DNA of 64,000 nt from Paenibacillus sp. GTDB taxonomy: Bacteria; Bacillota; Bacilli; Paenibacillales; YIM-B00363. Shown here piece after piece: positions 23,820 through 34,037 of the stretch. The notes below the pieces were generated by a model, which did no database searches, was not told the origin of the DNA, and saw only the letters and a list, made by a program, of their open reading frames with translations. Made by a program: the position numbers and the translations under genes. Location of the stretch: positions 1 to 64,000 of the forward strand of contig NZ_JAPSKE010000009.1 in assembly GCF_031177825.1 (NCBI RefSeq), in the 5' to 3' direction. Positions within the stretch are counted from its first letter, which is position 1. Every line of letters begins with the position of its first letter.

Positions 23820-24857
23820 TTACCCGCCGAGCGCACCTTCCTCGTACAATTGCAGGAATGCGTTGACGACCTTCGGGTCGAAATGTTGTCCCCGCTGCCG
23901 CTTGATCTCGGCGACCGTCTCCTCCGGCGTCCAAGCCCTCTTGTACGGACGCTCGTGGGTCAAAGCGTCGTAATAATCCGCTAAGGCGACGATTCGCGCC
24001 GCAAGCGGGATCTCTTCCCCGCGCAGCCCGTCCGGATATCCGGTACCGTCCCACTTCTCGTGATGCGATCGCGCGATCGCGGCGGCCAGCTTGAGCAGCG
24101 CGAAGGAGCTATCGCTCATAATGTTGGCGCCGATCGACGTATGCACCTTCATCCGTTCGAACTCGTGCGGCTCGTATCTCCCAGGCTTCAAGAGGATTTC
24201 GTCGGGGATGCCGATTTTCCCGATGTCGTGCAGCGGCGCTGCCATCCGAATCGTCTCGACGTCCTCTTCCGACATCCCCATGCGGCCGGCGATGAGGCCG
24301 GCCAGCTCGCCGACGCGGACGGTGTGCCGCCCGGTGATATCGTCGCGGTACTCCGCCGCCCGGCCAAGCAGCTGCAAAATTTCCAGCTTGCTCTTCTGCA
24401 GCTCTTGCGTCCGTTCCCTGACCCGCTGTTCCAAGGTGTTCTTGTGCTGCTGCAGTTGAATGTGAAGCTGCCTGGTCTTTAACAAATTGTTGATGCGCAG
24501 GACGACCTCCGTCCGATCGAACGGCTTCGTCAGAAAATCGTTGACGCCCGCCAGCAGCCCTTGCTGCTTGACTTCGGAAGTGACGTCCGCGGTCAGCATC
24601 ATGATCGGCAAATACGTATCCGGCCCGACCCGATCTCGGATCAGCTTCATCGCCTGCAACCCGTCCATCCCCGGCATATGCATGTCGAGCAGGACGAGAT
24701 CAGGTTCGACCGCATCCATCATGGCGGGAATTCGCAAGGGATCCATACTGCTATGGAAGTTTCGGAATCCCGCTCGGCCAAGAATTCGCTCAAGCAGCGA
24801 TACGTTATGTTCTTGATCGTCGATAATAAATAGGTTCGCGTTTCGAATGTCTTCCAT
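23820..24857 (-). CDS. Response regulator with HD-GYP c-di-GMP phosphodiesterase output
   Basis: 345 residues. The receiver domain (about 6-125) has the acidic pair IIDDQEHN, the phosphoacceptor in LVLLDMHMPGMDG and the Lys in LTKPFDRTEV. A coiled segment (HKNTLEQRVRERTQELQKSK) joins it to an HD-GYP domain with HDIGKIGIPDEILLKPG, SHHEKWDGTGYPDGL and ALADYYDALTHERPYK, so the active-site residues are present. Such proteins degrade cyclic di-GMP on phosphorylation. ATG 24857 has AGGG just upstream. It is the third gene of a signalling operon with a hybrid kinase and a lone receiver. Confidence 0.9.
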   Translation of the reverse strand: MEDIRNANLFIIDDQEHNVSLLERILGRAGFRNFHSSMDPLRIPAMMDAVEPDLVLLDMHMPGMDGLQAMKLIRDRVGPDTYLPIMMLTADVTSEVKQQGLLAGVNDFLTKPFDRTEVVLRINNLLKTRQLHIQLQQHKNTLEQRVRERTQELQKSKLEILQLLGRAAEYRDDITGRHTVRVGELAGLIAGRMGMSEEDVETIRMAAPLHDIGKIGIPDEILLKPGRYEPHEFERMKVHTSIGANIMSDSSFALLKLAAAIARSHHEKWDGTGYPDGLRGEEIPLAARIVALADYYDALTHERPYKRAWTPEETVAEIKRQRGQHFDPKVVNAFLQLYEEGALGG

Positions 24858-24895
24858 CTTCCCTCGTACCTCTCCATCCATGAGATGACGCCCGC

Positions 24896-25257
24896 TTACG
24901 CTTGCAGCGCTTTGCCGATTTTGTCCAGCAGACGTTCCAACACGACCGGCTTCGTGTCGAAGTCGTCGCATCCGGCCGCGTACGCCTTCTCTTCGTCCTC
25001 GACCATCGCATGGGCGGTCAGGGCGATGACCGGAATATGCTTCGTCTCGGGGGCGGACTTCAGCCGCCGCGTCGCCTCCCACCCGTCCAGCACGGGCAGG
25101 CTCAAATCCATCAACACGACATCAGGCACCAGTCTTGACGCGAGCTCCACCCCTTCCTTGCCGTCTTGGGCGGCGATGATCCGATAGCCTTTACGCTCCA
25201 GGCGCCGGGTCAGCATATCCCGATTCATCTCGTTATCTTCGACCAAGAGAATGGTTA

Positions 25258-25261
<4 letters not shown>
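24896..25261 (-). CDS. Single-domain response regulator
   Basis: 121 residues, one receiver domain only: [14 protein letters not shown], phosphoacceptor in [13 protein letters not shown] and lysine in DFDTKPVV. It lacks an output domain, as do shuttle receivers of the CheY/DivK kind. The GTG start (25259-25261) overlaps the TGA of the kinase gene upstream (GTGA), which implies coupled translation. It probably relays phosphate between the hybrid kinase and the HD-GYP regulator downstream. Confidence 0.88.
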
Positions 25262-27630
<2,369 letters not shown>

Positions 27631-27763
27631 TAGAAACTCCTCCTGTAATCTCTTCCTGCTTCGCGTTATTCTCCTTACGAGAGGCACTAAGGCATAAATC
27701 TTAGTATATTCCAGAAATCTCGACAATTTTTGAACAGAGCTTGTCGAAATTGTTCGTACGACG

Positions 27764-27807
27764 AAAAAAAAGGCCTGCCGCTGCGCTCCCTGTCGCAGCG
27801 ACAAGCC
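27764..27807 (-). terminator. Terminator of the LplA-like lipoprotein gene
   Basis: On the minus strand a 14-bp G-U-containing stem (GGCTTGTCGCTGCG with CGCAGCGGCAGGCC) is followed by eight Ts. The remaining gap to 27630 must hold the promoter of the MHYT kinase operon; I could not fix its boxes. Confidence 0.85.
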
Positions 27808-27854
27808 CTCTTCGCTTGAATATCGTAAACATGCGATAGACTCAACCTTTCGAT

Positions 27855-29516
27855 TTAATCGACCGAGGCGTCCCACGCGTTCACTTCCCGCGTAATTTCG
27901 TCGCCGCCGTGCTCCCGCCAGCTTCGAACGAACGCGTCGAACGCGTCCGCCTCTTCTTTTCCGTAAACGATCTTGAGAAACGTCTCTTTCTCCAGCTTCT
28001 GCAGCGCCGGCCACTTCGTCCGCATCGCGGGAGTCGGCACGCCGAGGAATTGATCCTTCTGCGCGTAAGCGAGCTGTCGGTCCCCCACGATCTTGCCCTC
28101 GAGGAACAGCTTGGAGCTCGTTTCCGCCAGCTTCTTCTCGTACGGCGATTCGATTTGCCCGCGATATACGCGCTGCTCCAAGCTTTCCTTCAGCACGCCC
28201 TGCGGCGTACTGCCCGGAGCGATCAGAAGCAAGTTCGCTACGGTCGTGGTCGCTCCCTTGAAGTCGTAGACGTACTTGCCGTCCACGATCTTATAATCAT
28301 AGTTTTCGCCGAACCCGTGCATGAAGTCCGATTCCGGATCCTCGACGAGCGCGCCGTATACTTCGTCCCAATAGCGAAACAACGCTTCGGTATACGGGAA
28401 ATCCTTGCGGAAAATGTAGCTGCCGTAGGACACTTTGGAGCCTCGCCGCCCGATCTTGCCGTCCTCGCCGGCCGGGAACGGAATCGGCCGATACTCCGGC
28501 TTGAAGCCGTTCTCGTCCTCGTGCACCTCCCCGAGCGGCCATCCGCCCATCCACCCCGGCCCCGAGACGACGCCCGCTTCTCCCGCCACGAACAAGTTCG
28601 CCGCGGTCAGCTCGTCGTGCGTGCCGAAGTCGCGATGAAGCCACCCTCGGTCGTACCACGTCCGAAGCCGCTCTAGCGCCTTCTTGACCTCCGGCTGCAC
28701 GGAGCCGTAGGCGAGGCTGCCGTCCGGCAATCGATTCCATTGGTGCGGCTGATCGCCGTAAGCGCCGAACAGGAAGCTCGCGTCGGCGAGCCAGCCGTTC
28801 AACGAGTTCTTGCCCGCCAATGCAAGGCCGAACGTATCTTTCTTCCCGTTCCCGTCGGGGTCCATGTTCGTGAACGCGTCCAGCGCCGTCTCGAGCTCTT
28901 CGATCGTCGTCGGCGGGCCGAGCCCCGCCGCGTCGAGCCAATCTTGGCGAATCCAAAGAATCGGATCGCCGACCTTGCCGTCCGAAATTTGCGGCAATCC
29001 CCACTTCTTGCCGTTCGCCGTCACCGTCCTCCAGACGTCCGGATTTTTCGCGTACGCTTCCTTCATCCGAGGCGATGCGTACGTCTCGAACGCTTCTTCG
29101 ATATCCATGAATCGTCCGGATTCGGCGATGTCGTCGAGCAGCTGCGGCAATACGGCGTCGTTCAGGTACAAAACATCCGGGATCGGCTCGTCTCCCGTAA
29201 GCGCCAGCTTGGTCTTGTGCAGAAGCGCGGCTTCGTCGACAAGCACCCACATGCTGTTTTGAATAATGCCCAGCTTCTCCTTCGCCCATCGCGAGATCGG
29301 ATTGTCGTCGATCGAATCGGGCGGAATCAGCTTGCCCATCTCGCTGTCGTTCAGCACCCTCGACGTCGTGACGACGACCGGCGGGTCATACGGGATCGTC
29401 ACTCCCGCCGCCTCCGTCCCCGGTTCCACGGCGGTATTCGCGTCGGCGCAGCCCGCAAGGCCGAGCGTCAGGACCAACATCCCCGCTACGATCGTACGGC
29501 TTGGGTACATCGGCAT
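27855..29516 (-). CDS. Extracellular solute-binding lipoprotein, LplA/AlgQ-like
   Basis: 553 residues, the longer class of Paenibacillaceae sugar-binding lipoproteins. The lipobox is LAGC (Cys about residue 23). Features include [64 protein letters not shown] (a calcium-binding-like loop) and [16 protein letters not shown]. Start ATG 29516 has GGGGGAG seven bases upstream. Such proteins usually feed an LplBC permease pair. None is adjacent; instead a YesM kinase gene lies 35 bases upstream in the same direction, so this one may act as a ligand sensor or serve permeases elsewhere. Confidence 0.87.
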   Translation of the reverse strand: MPMYPSRTIVAGMLVLTLGLAGCADANTAVEPGTEAAGVTIPYDPPVVVTTSRVLNDSEMGKLIPPDSIDDNPISRWAKEKLGIIQNSMWVLVDEAALLHKTKLALTGDEPIPDVLYLNDAVLPQLLDDIAESGRFMDIEEAFETYASPRMKEAYAKNPDVWRTVTANGKKWGLPQISDGKVGDPILWIRQDWLDAAGLGPPTTIEELETALDAFTNMDPDGNGKKDTFGLALAGKNSLNGWLADASFLFGAYGDQPHQWNRLPDGSLAYGSVQPEVKKALERLRTWYDRGWLHRDFGTHDELTAANLFVAGEAGVVSGPGWMGGWPLGEVHEDENGFKPEYRPIPFPAGEDGKIGRRGSKVSYGSYIFRKDFPYTEALFRYWDEVYGALVEDPESDFMHGFGENYDYKIVDGKYVYDFKGATTTVANLLLIAPGSTPQGVLKESLEQRVYRGQIESPYEKKLAETSSKLFLEGKIVGDRQLAYAQKDQFLGVPTPAMRTKWPALQKLEKETFLKIVYGKEEADAFDAFVRSWREHGGDEITREVNAWDASVD

Positions 29517-29551
29517 TGTCCATCTCCCCCGTTTTCTGAATCGTCCGTTTT

Positions 29552-31294
29552 CTAAGGACATGCTCGTTCGACCTCTTCCGTCGCGTCCAAGGGCCAGCGC
29601 AGCGTCGCCCGAACGCCGCCCGAAGCCGAGCGGGAGAGCGACAAGCCCGCCCCCGCGCCGTATCGATGCGCGATGCGCTGGTGCACGTTCCGCAGTCCGC
29701 GACTGTCGCCGGACGATTCCGGAGAGGCGAACGAAGCGTTCAATCTAGCGAGCGCCTCGTCGGACAGGCCGACGCCGTCGTCTTCCACCGTGAAGACGAC
29801 GAACCCCGCTTCGATGCGCCCTTCGATCGAGATCGAGCCCGGCCCTTCCTTCGGCTCGAGGCCGTGAGCGATCGAATTTTCCACTAACGGCTGGAACAAC
29901 AGCCTCGGCACGAGAATCGACTCGAGCGCTTCCGGAATGTCGACGCGGTACGAAATTTTCCGCAGCTGCATGTCCATAATTTCCACGTACGCGTTGACGA
30001 ACGCGATTTCTTCGCGCACCGTGGCGTCCAACGTTTCGTTCCTCGTCGTATACCGATAGTAGTCCGCCAAGCTGTAGGCCATCGAGATGACCGGCTCCGT
30101 GCGCTTCAGCTGCGCCATGCTGACGATGAACGCGAGGCTGTTGTACAGGAAGTGCGGGTTGATCTGCGACTGAAGCTGCTTCATGACCGCTTCCTTGGCC
30201 CGCAGTTCCTCGCTGTACACCTTCTCGATCAAGTGCTGCATGCGCGCCGCCATCCGGTTGAACTGACCGAACAGCCGCGTGAAGTCCCCATGCCGGACGT
30301 TCAAGATCCGCGTCGACAGGTCGCCGCGCTCCAACCGCTCCGCGCCAGCGCCCAACAGCCGGATCGGCACCTGCACCTGCGAGTAGATCAAATACGCCGC
30401 GCCGGCGCCCATCAGCAACAGGAGGGCCGCGGTGACGTAAAACAAGTTTCGGCTGTATGTAACCGGCGCGAGAATGTCCTCGAGCGGCGCGTAATCGATC
30501 AAGCTCCAAGGCAGCTCCTCGGAGGAGAGTCCGTACACCAAATACCGTTCGCCGTCCACCGTCACGATGCGGTGCCCTTCCTTCAATGTATCGCCTCCGA
30601 CGGCGCCCGTATCGATCAACCGGCGGATGAAGTCCATATCCGCGCTCGTGTTCGGCAGCACCTCGTTCGCGCCTCCATAGAGGAACGGGTCGTTATTTCC
30701 TTTGGTCTTAAAACTGTCGAGCAGGGAGACGATGTTGTCGGCCATCAGGTCGACTTCCACGACGACGGATGCGCGGTTCAGGTCGCTCGAGGCGGATGCC
30801 GGCTCGGTGAAGAAGCGCGTGAACGCTTGTTTCTCGATGTCGTTCACCCGAATCGTGCGGAATCGCCACTCGTTCGATAGATTCGCCCGCAAATACGACT
30901 CGTCGTACGGAAGAAGCGAATACGAAGAGATCGCGTGACCCGCCCCCGGAAAGTACAGGTTGATCCGGTTCATCCAGGCCGCCGACATGCTGAACAGCTT
31001 CAGCTTGTTCTGCAGATCGTCGAGCAGCATCGCGTAATCGTACCCGTCGGCCGGAATGAGGTTCCCCGCGAGCGCCGCGAAATCGGGATCTTGGGAGATC
31101 AAGTTGGAATACTGGGACACCTGGTCCAAGGCGCCCTCGATTTGGTGCATGAAGATCGCGAGCCGATTTTGGTTCGCGATCGTGATCTGTTCCTCGACGA
31201 TCCCCGTGCCGACCCGCTGGGAGAGCGTGTACAGCGCGATGACCGGAGTCATCAGGGTTACGATCAACAGCATGACTTTCGTTATAAGCTTCAT
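29552..31294 (-). CDS. YesM-family sensor histidine kinase
   Basis: 580 residues. An N-terminal membrane helix, an extracellular sensing region of about 260 residues and a second helix (FYVTAALLLLMGAGAAYLIY) are followed by HAMP and a His_kinase domain. The phosphorylated His is in INPHFLYNSLAFIVSMA. The ATP site is LVENSIAHGLEP and VEDDGVGLS, then GLRNVHQRIAHRYG. I start at ATG 31294 (MKLITKV) after GGAGG, although the frame opens further upstream. YesM kinases normally pair with an AraC-type YesN regulator; none is next to it. It is co-directional with and just ahead of the LplA-like gene. Confidence 0.9.
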   Translation of the reverse strand: MKLITKVMLLIVTLMTPVIALYTLSQRVGTGIVEEQITIANQNRLAIFMHQIEGALDQVSQYSNLISQDPDFAALAGNLIPADGYDYAMLLDDLQNKLKLFSMSAAWMNRINLYFPGAGHAISSYSLLPYDESYLRANLSNEWRFRTIRVNDIEKQAFTRFFTEPASASSDLNRASVVVEVDLMADNIVSLLDSFKTKGNNDPFLYGGANEVLPNTSADMDFIRRLIDTGAVGGDTLKEGHRIVTVDGERYLVYGLSSEELPWSLIDYAPLEDILAPVTYSRNLFYVTAALLLLMGAGAAYLIYSQVQVPIRLLGAGAERLERGDLSTRILNVRHGDFTRLFGQFNRMAARMQHLIEKVYSEELRAKEAVMKQLQSQINPHFLYNSLAFIVSMAQLKRTEPVISMAYSLADYYRYTTRNETLDATVREEIAFVNAYVEIMDMQLRKISYRVDIPEALESILVPRLLFQPLVENSIAHGLEPKEGPGSISIEGRIEAGFVVFTVEDDGVGLSDEALARLNASFASPESSGDSRGLRNVHQRIAHRYGAGAGLSLSRSASGGVRATLRWPLDATEEVERACP

Positions 31295-31508
31295 ACGTCC
31301 TCCGCCGCTCTCTTTTCCTAGAAGAAAGATTCGACGCGGAGCGACGCATTCCTGTTTCGCCGCGATTGGAATGGACTCCCATCCGGCGGGCGGAATCCCG
31401 GTCTTAAGTCCAGTCGCGCCATGCAACCGAAGATGGGAGACGCAAGTCCCGGATCGCGATAAAATGTGGAAAAACACGTGTTCTTTACTTCCGGAAAGAG
31501 GGATATGG

Positions 31509-32009
31509 ATGAGCGTTAGAGGCATTTCGGGTGCGGTGCTGCTCCTGTTGGGGGCATTCCTGTTCATGAATCAAGGGGAGACGTTCGACGTCGGCGACAT
31601 CTTCGGCTATTTCTGGCCGTCGATCTTCGTCATTCCGCTCGGACTGTTTTTCCACTGGCTGTATTTCGGGGTGACCGGACGCAAGGGCGTCGGCGTGCTC
31701 GTTCCCGGCGGCATTCTGCTGACGGTCGGGGTCGTGTGCCAAATCTCCATGCTGTACGACGCGTGGCATATCCTGTGGCCGGGCTTCATCCTGGCGCCGG
31801 CGGTCGGACTGTTCGAGCTGTACTGGTTCAGCGGACGGAATAAGTATTTGCTCATTCCGATTAACATTCTGACGGTGATCTCGCTGCTGTTCTTCGCCGT
31901 CTTCTCGATCGGCTCGGTCTTCAACTTCCTGTCCGGCAAGCCGTATATCGCGATCGTGATGATCGTCGTCGGCGCGATCGTACTCATGAGCCGCAAGAAG
32001 CAAGCGTAA
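31509..32009 (+). CDS. Small multi-helix membrane protein (LiaI/LiaF N-terminal-like, DUF5668 type)
   Basis: 166 residues with six or so predicted membrane helices and little else. WPSIFVIPLGLFFHWLYF and WPGFILAPAVGLFELYWFSG are two similar segments, suggesting an internal repeat like that of LiaI/DUF5668 proteins. The ATG at 31509 follows GAAAGAGGG. A shared bidirectional hairpin separates it from the convergent transporter gene. Role unknown; members occur with cell-envelope stress genes. Confidence 0.65.
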   Translation: MSVRGISGAVLLLLGAFLFMNQGETFDVGDIFGYFWPSIFVIPLGLFFHWLYFGVTGRKGVGVLVPGGILLTVGVVCQISMLYDAWHILWPGFILAPAVGLFELYWFSGRNKYLLIPINILTVISLLFFAVFSIGSVFNFLSGKPYIAIVMIVVGAIVLMSRKKQA

Positions 32010-32029
32010 CTTCGAACGATTAGGAAAAC

Positions 32030-32059
32030 GAAGCCCGTCGCGATTACGCGACGGGCTTC
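32030..32059. terminator. Bidirectional terminator overlapping the AI-2E transporter stop
   Basis: A perfect 13-bp stem (GAAGCCCGTCGCG with CGCGACGGGCTTC) and loop ATTA. The last codons and stop of the minus-strand gene lie inside it. It is flanked by short A-rich and T/C-rich ends. Confidence 0.75.
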
Positions 32060-33105
32060 TCCTCGTCGTCCGAGCGCTGCCGAACGAAGCGATACATATG
32101 AACCGCGACGACCTTCGACACCGCGTATCCCGGGATCGCGAACAACAACCCGATCGGACCGAAGAGGGAGCCGACGACCAGCAATAATAAGATGATGGTC
32201 AACGGATGGATGTTCAGCCCCTTGCCCATGATCCACGGCGACAGCAGATTGCCCTCGAGCTGCTGCGCGACGACCGTAACGATCAACACCTTCAGCGCCA
32301 TGTCCGGCGATTGCGCCAAGCCGACGAGCACGGCCGGAGCGGCGGACAGGAACGCGCCCAGATAAGGAATGACGTTCGTGACCATGGCGATGAAAGCCAG
32401 CAGCACCGCATACCGCAGTCCGATGATCTGGAAGCCGACGAGCAGCAGCAGGCCGACGCAGACGGCGACCGTCATCTGCCCCCGGATGAAAAATCCGATC
32501 GTGCGGTCCATCTCGGACAACAGCTTGCGGGCGTCCGCTTGCCTTGTCTTCGGAAACAGGCCGATGAACCCTTCGAACATCTTGTCTCCGTCCTTCAACA
32601 GAAAATAAAGGACGAACGGGACGATGACGGCGAGCAAGAACGCGTTCGCTACGGCGCCGAGCACGTTCGTCAGATTGGAGGTGACGAGGTCGACGAGCGT
32701 CATCGCGTATCCCGAGGCCGTCGAAGCGATCGATTCGACGTCAAGGTTCAGTCGGTGCAGCCATACGGCGAACGCCTCGGATCGGGCGAGCTCGTATCCC
32801 ACGGCGACGGCGCGTTCCACGAAAATCGGAAGGCCTGCGATCAATTGCGCGAATTGCGTCTTGATCATCGGTCCGACCGACAGCGCGAGCAGCGCGAGCG
32901 CTCCCGCCGCGACGAAATAGAGAAGCAGGATGGCGAGCGACTTCGGCACCTTCCGCTTCACCAGAAATTGCATAGGCGGGCGCAGCAAGAAAAACAACAC
33001 TCCCGCGATGAGCAGCGGCCCGACCAACGTCCGGAACGCGACGACGAGCGGTTGGAAGACGAAGTCGATCTGCGCGCCCAACCAGATGATCAGAAACAAA
33101 AGCAA
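32044..33105 (-). CDS. AI-2E family transporter (YtvI/PerM-like permease)
   Basis: 353 residues from a TTG at 33105. Eight or so membrane helices and the family marks PFVLYFLLKDGDKMFEGFI, FIRGQMTVAVCVG, NVIPYLGAFLSAAPAVLVGL and LSPWIMGKGLNIHPLTIILLLLVVG are visible. Family members export small molecules or ions; substrates are mostly unproven. The TTG has no ribosome site. Upstream in frame, IENKLFRVGVGI extends the first helix and begins with ATA at 33139-33141, eight bases after AGGAGG. The real start may therefore be AUA. No ATG, GTG or TTG lies between. Confidence 0.87.
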   Translation of the reverse strand: MLLFLIIWLGAQIDFVFQPLVVAFRTLVGPLLIAGVLFFLLRPPMQFLVKRKVPKSLAILLLYFVAAGALALLALSVGPMIKTQFAQLIAGLPIFVERAVAVGYELARSEAFAVWLHRLNLDVESIASTASGYAMTLVDLVTSNLTNVLGAVANAFLLAVIVPFVLYFLLKDGDKMFEGFIGLFPKTRQADARKLLSEMDRTIGFFIRGQMTVAVCVGLLLLVGFQIIGLRYAVLLAFIAMVTNVIPYLGAFLSAAPAVLVGLAQSPDMALKVLIVTVVAQQLEGNLLSPWIMGKGLNIHPLTIILLLLVVGSLFGPIGLLFAIPGYAVSKVVAVHMYRFVRQRSDDEEKPVA

Positions 33106-33168
33106 GATGCCGACGCCGACGCGAAATAACTTATTTTCTATTGGAACCCCCTCCTCGCCGAGCCTCGC

Positions 33169-33798
33169 TTACGATTTTTCTTCGACTAGCCTGAGCAGCG
33201 GTTCGGGAACGGCGAACGACTGACGATCGATGAGCAAGCGCATCTCTCGCTCCTCGTCCGCGGAGGCGGTGAGTTTGATCTCGTCGACTTCCTTCCGAAG
33301 CCGTTCCATCTTCTCGTCCAGCTCCGACGCGGTGTCGGCGGCTTCCTTCAATTCGGCGAGCAGCCGCTCCGGGACGGAGCCGTTATACTTATAGAAGATC
33401 TTGTGCTCGAGACTCGCCCAGAAATCCATCGCGATCGTTCGGATTTGCACTTCCACGGCGACGAGCTCCTGGCGATCCGACATAAAGACGGGCACCTCGA
33501 CGAGCAGATGCAAACTTTTATAACCGTTCGGCTTCGGCTGCTTCAAGTAATCTTTAACAGATACGAATTTCAGGTCGTTTTGGTTCCGCAGCATGTCGAC
33601 GATTCGGTAGATGTCGGACAGGAACGAACACGTGATGCGGATCCCCGCGATATCCTTCACGGTGGCGCGGACATCGGCGAGGGAAGTCGCGCCGCCCTTG
33701 CGCATTAGCTTATTCATAATGCTTTCCGGGGACTTCAACCTCGACTTCGTATGCTCGATCGGGTTGTACTCATGCAAAAGCTGGAACTCCTCCTGCAA
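33169..33798 (-). CDS. ywaC: Small alarmone synthetase, YwaC/RelP-like (GTP pyrophosphokinase), start uncertain
   Basis: 209 residues from TTG 33798. The RelA/SpoT synthetase core is intact: YNPIEHTKSRLKSPESIMNKLMRKG, DIAGIRITCSFLSDIYRI (metal-binding Asp), PKPNGYKSLHLLVEVP (G-loop) and VEVQIRTIAMDFWASLEHKI (catalytic Glu). It should make (p)ppGpp from ATP and GDP or GTP. Compared with YwaC, about 30-40 N-terminal residues are missing. The frame is open to 33849 without a usual start, and its translation (ESHEWKEATKIEIL) looks like the family N-terminus with a short internal loss. An AraC remnant lies directly upstream, so the 5' end may be a rearrangement scar. Confidence 0.8.
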   Translation of the reverse strand: MQEEFQLLHEYNPIEHTKSRLKSPESIMNKLMRKGGATSLADVRATVKDIAGIRITCSFLSDIYRIVDMLRNQNDLKFVSVKDYLKQPKPNGYKSLHLLVEVPVFMSDRQELVAVEVQIRTIAMDFWASLEHKIFYKYNGSVPERLLAELKEAADTASELDEKMERLRKEVDEIKLTASADEEREMRLLIDRQSFAVPEPLLRLVEEKS

Positions 33799-33893
33799 GA
33801 TTTCGATTTTCGTGGCTTCCTTCCATTCATGACTTTCGATGATTCCTTTTTACAGCTTAACCACATGTTCGCAATCGCATCACTTCCGGTCCG

Positions 33894-33998
33894 TTACAGC
33901 AGCTTCAGCGTCTCGCCGATGTCCGGCGTCCGGCTCGCTCGATACGCCGTCGGAGAGACGCCGACGTACCGATGGAATACAAATAAGATCGAAAAGTA
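33894..33998 (-). pseudogene. C-terminal remnant of an AraC-family regulator
   Basis: On the minus strand an open stretch reads YFSILF, then HRYVGVSPTAYRASRTP and ends GETLKLL-stop. This is the last helix-turn-helix end of an AraC protein (compare YFxxLFKKYxGxSPxxYR), about 34 residues. Nothing of the rest exists: upstream lies the terminator and stop of the esterase gene. It is a decayed or deleted gene end. Confidence 0.75.
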
Positions 33999-34022
33999 AA
34001 AAGCTTGCCGCAAGCGGCAAGC
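33998..34022 (-). terminator. Terminator of the esterase fusion gene
   Basis: On the minus strand GCTTGCCG and CGGCAAGC form an eight-bp stem with a four-base loop, followed by TTTTT. The AraC remnant begins right at its T-run. Confidence 0.8.
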
Positions 34023-34037
34023 CGAACGATCGCGAGT

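Noticed and set aside
27720..27760. Inverted or direct repeat near TCGACAATTTTTGAAC and TTGTCGAAATTGTTCG as a regulator site
   Set aside because: Similarity between the two halves is partial and I could not define consistent arms, so it is not reported as an operator of the MHYT kinase operon.
31186..31508. N-terminal extension of the small membrane protein at 31509
   Set aside because: The frame is open upstream to about 31056, but that translation is polar and lies opposite the start of the YesM gene; the ATG at 31509 has the ribosome site and begins the first helix.
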